Shown here: one piece after another, positions 20,097-28,380 of the stretch
Numbering within the stretch: the first letter of the stretch is position 1
Layout of the letters: each line of letters opens with the position of its first letter
Source of the DNA: CAWHXG01 sp963833235
GTDB taxonomy: Bacteria > Pseudomonadota > Alphaproteobacteria > Rhodobacterales > Rhodobacteraceae
NCBI GenBank assembly: GCA_963833235.1
Contig: CAWHXG010000001.1
Coordinates: 930,001 to 994,000, forward strand
Direction: 5' to 3'
DNA: 64,000 bases
Program-made: the position numbers and the translations under genes
Notes under the pieces: generated by a model
What the model was told of the DNA's origin: nothing
Seen by the model: the letters and a program-made list of their open reading frames with translations, nothing else
Database searches by the model: none

Positions 20097-21149
20097 ATGA
20101 CCCGCCAGACCGCCTTGCTGACAACCGCCCTGGTCCTGACCCTCGGCCTGCCTGCCATAGCACAGGACAGCCTGAACGCGCTGGTCTGGTGCGACCATAC
20201 CGACCCTGAGCTGATCCGCCCCTTCGAAGAGGAACACGGCGTGCGGGTGAACCTGCGCGAATACGAAGGCACCGGCGCTGCGCTGGCGATGCTGGAACAG
20301 TCCCGCCCCGGCGACTGGGATGTGCTGGTGATCGACGCCATCGACGTGCCGCGCGCCGTCGATGCGGGCTTGCTGGCCGAGCTTCCGGCGGACGAGATGC
20401 CGACGGGCGATTTCTTTCCCGAGGTGGTGATGGAAGAGAGCACCACGCGCGATGGCAAGACCTATGCCGTGACGGAGAAGTACGGTTACAACACCATCTC
20501 GTACAATTCGGAAGCCGTGGATCCGGCGGACATGGAGGACCTGAGCAAAGTCTGGTCGGAGAAGTATGCCGGGCGCATCGCGGTCTACGACTACTATCTG
20601 CCGGTGATCGGGCTCGCGGCGATGGCGCAGGGGCTGGAGACGGCCGCGTTGACCGAGGCCGACCTCCCGGCGCTGCGCGAGACGCTTTTCGCCATGAAGG
20701 ACGCGGCGCGGTCGGTCGGGGAGGTCGTGGCCAGCCAGACGGCGCTGGCCACCGGCGAGGTCGATATCGTGATCGGCGGCGGCGAATGGCTGACAGCGGG
20801 GCTGGCCGCCGAGCAACCGGAGCTGAGCTGGACGATCCCCGAGCAGGGCGCCGTTCGCTGGGCGCAGTCCATCGGTGTCCTGGAAGACAGCGAGGCCAAG
20901 GATCTGGCGGTGGAGTTCGTCAAGTACATCGTCAGCCCCGAGGCGCAGGCGAAGCTGGCGACGTCCTCGTGCTTCTGGGGGATGCCGGCCAACCAGGCGG
21001 CCGGCGAGTTCCTGACGGACGATCAGAAGGCGACGCTCCGCTGGGACGACCAGGCGGATTATCTCGCCCGCGCGCAGCTTTATCCGGCGCCCGATGCCGC
21101 GCTCGACGGACAGATGCAGGACCTGTGGCTGGAGATGCTGCAGCGTTGA
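20097..21149 (+). CDS. ABC transporter periplasmic binding protein, spermidine/putrescine type
   Basis: This 350-residue exported protein should capture a cationic solute for the ABC importer encoded next to it. The signal peptide is MTRQTALLTTALVLTLGLPAIA, cleaved before QDS. The mature chain has the PotD-like fold: ALVWCDHTDPELIRPFEEEHGVRV, a YEGTGAALAMLEQ stretch, DVLVIDAIDVPRAVDAGLL, and the hinge-region GVLEDSEAKDLAVEFVKYIVSPEAQAKLA. GGAG lies eight bases before the ATG. Polyamine transporters are the closest family I can name; with the ureohydrolase next door, agmatine or another guanidino compound is a reasonable guess. It is intact, unlike the transporter genes after it. Confidence 0.87.
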   Translation: MTRQTALLTTALVLTLGLPAIAQDSLNALVWCDHTDPELIRPFEEEHGVRVNLREYEGTGAALAMLEQSRPGDWDVLVIDAIDVPRAVDAGLLAELPADEMPTGDFFPEVVMEESTTRDGKTYAVTEKYGYNTISYNSEAVDPADMEDLSKVWSEKYAGRIAVYDYYLPVIGLAAMAQGLETAALTEADLPALRETLFAMKDAARSVGEVVASQTALATGEVDIVIGGGEWLTAGLAAEQPELSWTIPEQGAVRWAQSIGVLEDSEAKDLAVEFVKYIVSPEAQAKLATSSCFWGMPANQAAGEFLTDDQKATLRWDDQADYLARAQLYPAPDAALDGQMQDLWLEMLQR

Positions 21150-21248
21150 GCGGCGTCCGCTGTCCAGCCGCCGTTCGGCAGGAGGCCTTCGCGGGCGCGA
21201 TCCTGCTGGGGGCGACATGACGCGCACCACCGGCCGGGGGCGGCGCCG

Positions 21249-22092
21249 ATGACCGGCAACCGAGCCGGCTGGGTGTATGTGGCGCCCGCGCTGGCCTGGA
21301 CGCTGATCTTCTTCGCCATCCCCTTCGCGGTGATGGCGGCGATGAGCCTCGCCACGCTGGAGGGGCGAACGATCATCTGGGGCCTGAGCGGCGCAAACTA
21401 TGCCCGGCTGTGGGAGCAGGCGTTCCTCGCGCGGGCCATCGTGGTGTCGCTGGAGATCACGGCGACGGTCACGGTCGTCTCGGTCCTGCTGGCCTATCCG
21501 CTGGCCTGGATCATCGCCTTCCACGTGCCGGCCCGCTGGCAGCGGCTTGCCCTGCTGCTGGCGATCCTGCCGTTCTGGACGTCGTACGTGGTGCGCTCCT
21601 ACGCCTGGCTTCTGGTGCTGGGCCGCGAGGGGGTGGTGAACAACGCGCTGATCTGGCTGGGGCTGATCGCCGAGCCGCTGACGTTGGCCTCGACCCGCTT
21701 CGCCACGGTCACCGGCTTCGTGCACTTCTTCGTCATGCTGCTGACGCTGACGATCTACGCCAACCTCCGGCAGCTATCGCCGAACTATCGCCGCGCGGCC
21801 ATCGACCTCGGCGCCAGCGGGTTGCAGACGTTCCGGCACGTGATCCTGCCACTGACCCTGCCCGGCGTGGTGACGGGCGCGTTCCTGACATTCGTGCTGT
21901 GCATCGGCGACTACATCACGCCGCAGATCCTCGGCGGCAACAACGAGCTGACCGTGCCGCAGGTGATCATGGTGCAGCTCGGCCGGCGCGCGGACTTTCC
22001 CGCTCGCCGCGGCGCTGGCCATCGTGCTGATGGCGCTGGTGGCGCTGGCCTACCTCGCCTGCGCGCGCTGGCTGCGGCTGGACAGGATCTGA
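21249..22092 (+). CDS. ABC transporter permease, PotB type (frame disrupted)
   Basis: First inner-membrane permease of the polyamine-type importer. It has the hydrophobic start GWVYVAPALAWTLIFFAIPF, six predicted membrane helices and the EAA-type cytoplasmic loop YRRAAIDLGASGLQTFRHVILPLTLPGV that contacts the ATPase. The frame is lost at about 21999 (TTTCCCG for TTTCCG): the expected last helix, FPLAAALAIVLMALVALAYLA, is in another frame and ends at the TGA 22090-22092, where the next gene starts. An ATG at 21218 would add a basic N terminus but needs a further indel. Removing one C restores about 280 residues. Confidence 0.82.
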
Positions 22093-22861
22093 TGCGCGCG
22101 CTGCCCTGGATATACCTGGCGCTGGCCTACGGGTTCATCCTGTTGCCGGTGGGCGCGCTGGTGCTCTTCTCGTTCCAGGAGGGCACGCTGCCGGTGCCGC
22201 CCTTCGAGGGGCCGACCCTGCGCTGGTACGGCGAGGTTCTGAGCGACGCGCGGCTGATGGGAGCGCTGGCGAACTCCGCTCCTGGTGGCGGTGCTGTCTT
22301 CGGCCGTAGCCTGCACGTTGGGGTTCCTCGCGGCCTACGGGCTGGCCCGGCACATCCTGCCCGGCTCTGCCCTGCTGCGCGGGCTGCTGGTCGCGCCGAT
22401 GACGGTAAGCTACCTGATCGTCGGCGCTCGGCCTGCTGATCGTGCTGAACCGCGCCGGGCTGCCGCTTTCGCTTTGGACGGCGGGGATCGGCCACGTGGT
22501 GATCAACCTGCCGCTGGCCTTCGCGATCCTCTATGCCTCGATGGGCGCGCAGCAGGCCGGAGCGGAACGCGCCGCGCGTGACCTCGGCGCCGGAGAGCTG
22601 GATGTGATCCGCTTGGTCACCGTGCCGATGCTGGCGCCCTCGCTTCTGGCGGCGTTCTTCCTTTCCGTTACGCTCAGTTGGGACGAGTTCATCATTGCCT
22701 TCCTGCTCACCCGCTTCGACGTGACTTTGCCGGTGGAGATCTGGAGCCTACTGCGCTCGGGCCTCAGCCCGAAGACCAACGCCATCGGCAGCCTCGTCTT
22801 CCTTGTGTCCGTGGCGCTCGTGGTGATTGTCGAGCTGACCGTGCTGAGGCGGCGGCGATGA
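22092..22861 (+). CDS. ABC transporter permease, PotC type (frame disrupted)
   Basis: Second permease of the importer. It starts MRALPWIYLALAYGFILLPVGALVLFSF at 22092, overlapping the previous stop by one base, and ends at 22861, overlapping the ATPase start. Pieces in three frames join into one PotC-like protein: an N-terminal helix, NSLLVAVLSSAVACTLGFLAAYGLA, MTVSYLIVGLGLLIVL, an EAA loop ERAARDLGAGELDVIRLVTVPMLAPSL, and a final helix before LTVLRRRR. Single extra bases near 22276 and 22425 account for both shifts. About 255 residues result if repaired. Confidence 0.82.
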
Positions 22862-23938
22862 CCGCGAGCGTGGAATTCGACGGCGTCGGCCACGATTTCG
22901 GCGGCTTCACCGCGCTGCACCGGATCGATCTGAATATTGGTCGCGGGGGAATACGTGGTGCTTCTCGGCCCGTCGGGCTGCGGCAAGACCACGCTTCTGT
23001 CGGTGCTCGGCGGCTTTCTGGTGCCGACGCGGGGTGCCGTGCGCATCGCGGGACGGGACGTGACGCGGGTGCCGCCGGCGCGGCGGCCGACGACGACGAT
23101 GTTTCAGGACTACGCGCTTTTCCCGCACATGACGCTTCGTGAGAATGTCGGCTTCGGGCCGCGCATGGCCGGCGTGGCGCGGGCGGCGCGCGACGCCACC
23201 GCCCGGCGAGCTGCTCGGCCTCGTCGGGCTGGCCGATGCGGCGGGCAAGCGGCCGCACGAGCTTTCCGGCGGACAGCGGCAGCGCGTGGCGCTGGCCCGG
23301 GCGCTGGCGGTGGCGCCCGACGTGCTGCTGCTGGACGAGCCGCTGGGCGCGCTCGACCTGTGCGCTCCGCCGGTCCGATGCAGGACGAGCTGAAGGCGAT
23401 CCAGCGGGAGGTCGGCACCACCTTCGTCCACGTCACCCACGATCAGGAGGAGGCGATGGCCATCGCCGACACGCATCGTGGTGATGCGCGCGGCAACGTG
23501 GAGGATGCAGGGCCGCCCGCACGCGGCATCTACTCGCCGGCCCGCGCAGCCTCTTCACGGCCGGCTTCATGGGCGAGATCAACTCGCCTGCCCGCGCGCG
23601 TCGATGGCGGGCGGATGGTCGACCGATCTCGGCTCGGCTCGATCTGCCGGACTGGCAGGCGGGCGCTGCCGAAGAAAGCCGCCCATGCGATGCTTTGCCT
23701 GCGGCCCGGAGCAGCTGGGGCGCCGTCGTGGGGCACTGGATCATCGGGCCGTGCCGGATCGTGACGCGCGGCGTTCTTCGGCACCCATCACCGGGCGCAC
23801 GCTGCGCCCGCACGCGGCGCACGGCCTTACCCTCATCGCGCACATGCCGCCGGGGATCGGCGCCGCATCCGGGCGACGTGATTGACCTGTCCGCCGACCC
23901 GGCCGACGTTCTGGTCTATCCGGTGGCGCAAGGGATGA
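22858..23938 (+). CDS. ABC transporter ATPase, PotA type (heavily frame-disrupted)
   Basis: The ATPase of the importer, readable only by joining several frames. Recognisable parts in order: VEFDGVGHDFGGFTALHRIDLNI, Walker A LLGPSGCGKTTLLS, the Q-loop MFQDYALFPHMTLRENV, signature PHELSGGQRQRVALARALA, Walker B DVLLLDEPLGALDL, switch FVHVTHDQEEAMAIAD, and a C-terminal TOBE-like tail that should end VLVYPVAQG at a TGA near 23938. Frame jumps fall near 22940, 23206, 23361, 23375, 23474 and several more to 23900; the resolvable ones are single extra bases. The start ATG 22858 overlaps the permease stop. Density this high means the underlying sequence needs rechecking before calling it a pseudogene. 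Confidence 0.75.
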
Positions 23939-23965
23939 CGCCGCGTGCCCGGCCGGAGGAGTGGT

Positions 23966-24671
23966 ATGCCGGACCCCGGGCGTCGCGACGGGATCACCCA
24001 AATCTCCGAGCCGTTCATCCAGGAATTCTACCGCTGCAACATGTGGCACGTGCGGGGCCGCGACCGCGACATGCTGGTGGATAGTGGCATGGGCGTGGTG
24101 CCGCTGCGCAACTGGGTGCCGCTGGTCACCGAACGGCCGCTGACGGCGGTGGCCAGCCACACCCATTTCGACCATGTCGGCTGCCATCACGAATTCGCCG
24201 ACCGCGCCGTCCACGTGGCGGAGGCCGCCATCCTCGCCGACCCCACGCGGGCCGCCACGCTGGCCGACCCCTACGTGACCGACGACATCTTCGACCGCCT
24301 GCCGCCGGAGCCCTATCGCTCGGCCACCTACGCGGTGCAAGGCGGCCCCGGCGACGCGGCTGCTGGAGGACGGCGACGTGATCGACCTGGGCGACCGGAC
24401 GTTCGAGGTGATCCACACGCCCGGCCATTCGCCCGGCGGCATCGCCCTCTGGGAAGCGGCGAGCGGCATCCTGTTCTCGGGCGACATCGTCTATGACGGT
24501 CCGCTGATCGAGGATACGTATCACGCCGATGCCGCCGATTATCACCGCTCGATGGCGCGGCTCTACGACCTGCCGGTGCGCGTGGTCCATGGCGGCCACT
24601 TTCCAAGCTACGACGGCGCCCGGCATCGGCGCATCGTCGGCGATTGGCTGGCGGCGAAAGAGGCGGGCTGA
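23966..24671 (+). CDS. Metallo-beta-lactamase-fold hydrolase (one frame break)
   Basis: An MBL-fold metal hydrolase of about 234 residues. The start ATG 23966 has GGAGGA five bases upstream (MPDPGRRDGITQISEPFIQEFYRC). The zinc motif is SHTHFDHVGCHHEF, with further ligands in HTPGHSPGG, FSGDIVYDG and the final His in VVHGGHFPSY. An extra A at 24339-24340 (GTGCAAGGCG for GTGCAGGCG) splits the frame; the second part continues from LLEDGDVIDLGDRTFEVIHTPGH to the stop at 24671. It is the last gene of the transporter operon. The substrate is unknown; the position suggests hydrolysis of the imported compound or of a breakdown product. Confidence 0.78.
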
Positions 24672-25245
24672 GGGGGCCGGCCACTGGCATGGATTGCCCC
24701 TCGTGATCCGGCGCTTGGCCAGAGGGCGACGCCGCCTGCAGGGTCAGATTGCAGGCGATCAGCCCAGCCGGGAGAACCGGCTGGAGACTCCTTCCGTTCC
24801 GGAGGTGCGGGTGCCCGGGATCGCCCGGTCGGGCAGGCCCGCGCCCCGAACGCGCCGGAAGAAGGCGGCGGAAGGATTGGCTGACGGACTTGGCGCGCTA
24901 ATCATTCGCAAGGGCGACGATCCCGTCAAGATTACGGTGGTCGAGGCCATCGACCTTGGTGCTATGGGTCATCGGTAGGCCCCCAGATGCGTATCGACGT
25001 GTTCCCCCCGAATTCACTGCGCCGCAGCGAGAATGCCGGTCAATGCCGCTGTACAGCGGCCGAGTGGGCGATGCAGCGGCGGGATCTGGTGGACGACATC
25101 GCGCAAATTGGCGCGACCTGCCCAGGTAAGCTCCCCTGGCATGACACCTGCGCAGACGTCGTCGGCAGGGCTGCGGTGAAGCCTACCGGCTGCTATACCT
25201 GTCTTTGCAGGGAGGGCCTGCCGCGCGCGGCCCGGGCACGCCGGC
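24672..25245. other. Intergenic stretch without a convincing gene
   Basis: About 570 bp between the MBL gene and the convergent LacI gene. Short open frames exist on both strands, for example one on the plus strand ending LIIRKGDDPVKITVVEAIDLG near 24978, but none has a start with a ribosome-binding site or a recognisable family. No terminator with a T-run was found. It may be a decayed gene or sequence with further indels. Confidence 0.4.
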
Positions 25246-26313
25246 CTACGCAGGGTCGCGCAGCGTCTCGCCCCGGCGCAGCGACGGGGTCAGCTCCACC
25301 CGCTGGCCGCCCTCCGTCTCTTCGCCCGAAGCCCGTGCGGCGATGATGCGCGCCGCCTCTCGCCCGATCTCCAGCCGGCAGGCATCGGTAGTGGCCAGCT
25401 GCATCGGCAGGCCATCGAGGAGCGACACCCCGTTGAACCCTGCAAGCCCCAGCCGGCCGGGCACGTCGATCCCCTGCGCGAGGCAATACAGCAGCCCGCC
25501 GGCGCCGATCATGTCGTTGGAGTAGTAGAGAAAATCGAGGTCCGGCGTGCGGCGCAGGACCTCGGCGGTCATCTCGCGCCCCTTCAGCAGGGCGGAGCCG
25601 CCGGAGTAGAACTCGTGGTCCGCCATCTCCAGCCCTGCGCGCGCCAGCCCGGCGGTGAACCCCTCGAACCGCTTCCGGGCGCGGTGATCGAGCGGCATGC
25701 TGGTCCCCAGAAAGCCGACCTTTCGATATCCGGCCTCGACGATCGTCTCGGCCATGATGCGCCCGGCCCGCCGGTGCGACACGCCCACCACCGCATCCAC
25801 GGCCTCGCCATCGGTATCCATGATCTCGACGACCGGAATATCGGAATGGGCGGCCAGCATGGCACGGGCCTGATCGGTGTGCTCCAGCCCCGCAAGGATG
25901 ACGCCTGACGGCCGCCACGAGAGCATCTCGTAGAGCACCGCCTCCTCGCGCCCTGGCTTGTAGCCGGTGAGGCCCACGACCGGCTGCAGGGGCGTATCGT
26001 CCAGCACTTCGGTGATACCGGTCAAAACTTCGGGGAACACCAGGTTCGACATCGACGGCACGATCACGGCCACGAGGTTGACCCGGCTCGATGCCAGCGC
26101 GCCGGCGATCTTGTTGGGCACGTAGCCCATGCGCCGGGCCGCTTGCTGAACCTTTTCGCGGGTCATATCCGACACGTCGCCATGGCCGCGAAGAGCCCGG
26201 CTGACGGTCATCTCGCTCACCCCGCAGGCCTCGGACACGTCGCGCAGCGTCAGCGCCCGGCGCGGCTGCGGCGCGGGATCCGAAGGGGGGGTGCCCGGAG
26301 GAGGGAGCGTCAT
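25246..26313 (-). CDS. LacI-family transcriptional regulator (GntR/gluconate type)
   Basis: A 355-residue repressor of the LacI family. The N-terminal helix-turn-helix is LTLRDVSEACGVSEMTVSRALRG with the hinge helix RMGYVPNKIAGALASS, followed by the periplasmic-binding-like domain (LVAVIVPSMSNLVFPEVLTGI ... AGFNGVSLLDGLPMQLATTD). The overall pattern resembles gluconate-operon repressors, an inference only. The start at 26313 gives a Pro-rich 20-residue leader before the HTH. No sugar-catabolism genes are adjacent: it is convergent with the MBL gene and divergent from tRNA-Arg, so its target operon is elsewhere. Confidence 0.88.
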   Translation of the reverse strand: MTLPPPGTPPSDPAPQPRRALTLRDVSEACGVSEMTVSRALRGHGDVSDMTREKVQQAARRMGYVPNKIAGALASSRVNLVAVIVPSMSNLVFPEVLTGITEVLDDTPLQPVVGLTGYKPGREEAVLYEMLSWRPSGVILAGLEHTDQARAMLAAHSDIPVVEIMDTDGEAVDAVVGVSHRRAGRIMAETIVEAGYRKVGFLGTSMPLDHRARKRFEGFTAGLARAGLEMADHEFYSGGSALLKGREMTAEVLRRTPDLDFLYYSNDMIGAGGLLYCLAQGIDVPGRLGLAGFNGVSLLDGLPMQLATTDACRLEIGREAARIIAARASGEETEGGQRVELTPSLRRGETLRDPA

Positions 26314-26429
26314 GAGGGCCGCCTTTGTTCTGCGCTGCGCGTCGTCGCAGCCTAGGGGGCGACGACGGGCGGGGCAACGGGCGGCGCGCTGCTTGCGAAA
26401 GTGGCCGGATCGCGCCAGAAAGGCGGTGG

Positions 26430-26506
26430 GACCTCGTGGCTCAACTGGATAGAGCAATCCCCTCCTAAGGGATAGGTTGCAGGTTCAAGTCCTGCCGGGG
26501 TCACCA
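26430..26506 (+). tRNA. tRNA-Arg (anticodon CCU)
   Basis: A 77-base cloverleaf: acceptor strands GACCTCG and CGGGGTC with one G-U pair, T arm GCAGG-TTCAAGT-CCTGC, and an anticodon arm with loop CTCCTAA, so the anticodon is CCT reading AGG. The discriminator base is A and the CCA end is encoded (26504-26506). It ends only four bases before the rnhB ATG, so the tRNA and rnhB are probably on one primary transcript. Confidence 0.95.
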
Positions 26507-26510
26507 CCTT

Positions 26511-27167
26511 ATGCGAAACCCATCCCCTCAGCCCCGTCGTCGAAGCGCTGGCCCCGACGACGCGTCCGAACGCTCCGCGGCGCAGGCGGGCGCGCGGCGG
26601 ATCGTGGGGGTGGACGAGGTGGGCCGGGGGCCGTTGGCTGGCCCCGTGGTGGCCGCGGCCGTCTGGCTCGATCCCGCCGCGATCCCGGAGGGGCTGCGCG
26701 ACAGCAAGCAGCTGAGTGCGGCGCGCCGCCGGGCGCTGGCCGCGCGGCTTCACGATGCGGCCGATGTGGGGATCGGTCAGGCGGATGTGGAGGAGATCGA
26801 CAGGATCAACATCCTCCAGGCCTCGCATCTTGCCATGCGCCGCGCCATCGAGGCGCTGCGCCACCCGCCGGACCATCTGCTGATCGACGGCACTGCGCTG
26901 CCGCCTGGCCTGCCGGCACCGGCGCTGTCGATCACGCGGGGCGATGAACTGGTACTCTCCATCGCGGCGGCCTCCATCGTCGCCAAGGTCGCGCGAGACG
27001 CGATCATGGCCGAACTCGCGGCGCGGCATCCCGGATACGGCTGGGAAACCAACATGGGTTATCCCACGCCCTTCCATCGCGCGGCCCTGAGGCGGCTCGG
27101 GGTGACCGCACAGCATAGGCGCTCGTTCAGGCCGGTCCACAAGATGTTGTTTGACCGTCAAGCGTAA
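26511..27167 (+). CDS. rnhB: Ribonuclease HII
   Basis: RNase HII removes single ribonucleotides and RNA primers from RNA-DNA hybrids. The active-site motif IVGVDEVGRGPLAGPVV gives D35 and E36; further acidic residues lie in LLIDGTALP and SIVAKVARDAIM, and GYGWETNMGYPTPFHR is a type 2 signature. The 218 residues include about 25 N-terminal residues (Arg/Pro/Ala-rich) beyond the conserved start. The ATG at 26511 is only four bases after the tRNA CCA end and has no ribosome-binding site outside the tRNA, so the true start may be different or the message leaderless after tRNA processing. Confidence 0.92.
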   Translation: MRNPSPQPRRRSAGPDDASERSAAQAGARRIVGVDEVGRGPLAGPVVAAAVWLDPAAIPEGLRDSKQLSAARRRALAARLHDAADVGIGQADVEEIDRINILQASHLAMRRAIEALRHPPDHLLIDGTALPPGLPAPALSITRGDELVLSIAAASIVAKVARDAIMAELAARHPGYGWETNMGYPTPFHRAALRRLGVTAQHRRSFRPVHKMLFDRQA

Positions 27168-27197
27168 GGCGCTGATCTGACGAAATAAATTGACTGC

Positions 27198-27264
27198 GAA
27201 TCAAGATAGACTTCATGGTCTGCCTCAATCGCGCCCGCCAGAGGCGCATCCGTTTGGGGCAGAC
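27198..27264 (+). promoter_or_regulatory. ccrM leader with a GAATC methylation site and a start-region hairpin
   Basis: GAATC at 27198-27202 is a GANTC target of the CcrM enzyme itself. Downstream, GTCTGCCTC (27218-27226) can pair with GGGGCAGAC (27256-27264), a 9-bp stem including one G-U pair, with a 29-base loop. The 3' arm contains the only purine-rich ribosome-binding candidate before the ATG at 27268, so the hairpin could limit translation. Confidence 0.45.
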
Positions 27265-27267
27265 GAC

Positions 27268-28380
27268 ATGACACGATCCGATGGCGGGGCCGCGCCGCTG
27301 CCCCTCGACCAGGTGCTGCGCGGCGACAGCATCGCGGTGATGGCCACCCTGCCGGCGGCAAGCGTCGACCTGGTCTTCGCCGACCCACCATACAACCTGC
27401 AATTGCGGGGTGACCTGCACCGGCCCGACAACAGCCGCGTCGACGCGGTGGACGATGCGTGGGACAGCTTCTCAAGCTTCGCCGCCTACGACAAGTTCAC
27501 GCGGGCCTGGCTGGCCGAGGTGCGGCGGGTGCTGAAGCCCGACGGCGCGATCTGGGTGATCGGGTCCTACCACAACGTCTTCCGCGTCGGCGCCGCGATC
27601 CAGGATGCCGGATTCTGGATCCTGAATGACGTGATCTGGGCCAAATCCAACCCTATGCCGAATTTCCGCGGCAAGCGGCTGACCAACGCCCACGAGACGC
27701 TGATCTGGGCGTCGGCGCGCGAGGGTGGCAGGTACACCTTCAACTACGAGGCGCTCAAGGCGCTGAACGACGGGCTGCAGATGAGGTCCGACTGGACAAT
27801 ATCGCTCTGCACCGGGCACGAGCGGATCAAGGGGCCGGACGGGGCGAAGGCGCATCCCACCCAGAAGCCCGAGGCGCTGCTGCACCGGGTGCTGGTGGGC
27901 ACCAGCAACCCCGGCGACGTGGTGCTCGACCCGTTCTTCGGCACCGGCACGACCGGGGCCGTGGCCAGGCGGTTGGGGCGCAGGTTCATCGGGATCGAAC
28001 GCGACGCGGGATACTGCGAGGTTGCGCGCAAGCGGCTGGCGGCGATCCGTCCCTACGATGCGTCGGCGCTGGCGGTCAGCACGTCGCGCCGGGCAGAGCC
28101 TCGGGTACCGTTCGGGCAGTTGGTGGAACGCGGGATGCTGCGCCCTGGCGAGGTGCTGCGCTCTCCGGGGCGGCGGCATTCGGCGCGGGTGCGGGCCGAC
28201 GGCACGCTGATCTCGAAGGACGAGAAGGGCTCGATCCATCAGGTCGGCGCGGCGCTGGAGGGTGCGCCAAGCTGCAATGGCTGGACCTACTGGTCCTTCA
28301 GCCGCGATGGGCAGGACGTGCCCATCGACTGGCTGCGCCAGCAGATCCGCGCCGAGATGGCGGCGGGCGTCTTACTCTAG
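27268..28380 (+). CDS. ccrM: Cell-cycle adenine DNA methyltransferase CcrM (GANTC)
   Basis: CcrM methylates adenine in GANTC and, in Caulobacter and relatives, times cell-cycle gene expression. The start at 27268 (MTRSDGGAAPLPLDQVLRGDS) gives 370 residues. Beta-class motif order is seen: the catalytic DPPYNLQL (D39-P-P-Y42) comes first, followed by SNPMPNFRGKRLTNAHETLIWA, and the cofactor motif DPFFGTGTTGAVA comes late. The C-terminal RAMA-type domain (VPFGQLVERGMLRPGE ... EGAPSCNGWTYW) is typical of CcrM and absent from restriction-linked enzymes. No partner nuclease is adjacent. It is convergent with mutY, sharing nine bases at the ends. Confidence 0.95.
   Translation: MTRSDGGAAPLPLDQVLRGDSIAVMATLPAASVDLVFADPPYNLQLRGDLHRPDNSRVDAVDDAWDSFSSFAAYDKFTRAWLAEVRRVLKPDGAIWVIGSYHNVFRVGAAIQDAGFWILNDVIWAKSNPMPNFRGKRLTNAHETLIWASAREGGRYTFNYEALKALNDGLQMRSDWTISLCTGHERIKGPDGAKAHPTQKPEALLHRVLVGTSNPGDVVLDPFFGTGTTGAVARRLGRRFIGIERDAGYCEVARKRLAAIRPYDASALAVSTSRRAEPRVPFGQLVERGMLRPGEVLRSPGRRHSARVRADGTLISKDEKGSIHQVGAALEGAPSCNGWTYWSFSRDGQDVPIDWLRQQIRAEMAAGVLL

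Noticed and set aside
21249..24671. True pseudogenisation of the polyamine-type transporter
   Set aside because: The binding protein and regulator are intact, operon overlaps are preserved, and the same kind of indel hits essential genes elsewhere, so error is likelier than decay.
24672..25245. Possible decayed gene or insertion-sequence remnant
   Set aside because: Translations on all frames gave no recognisable transposase or enzyme motif, and I found no terminal inverted repeats.
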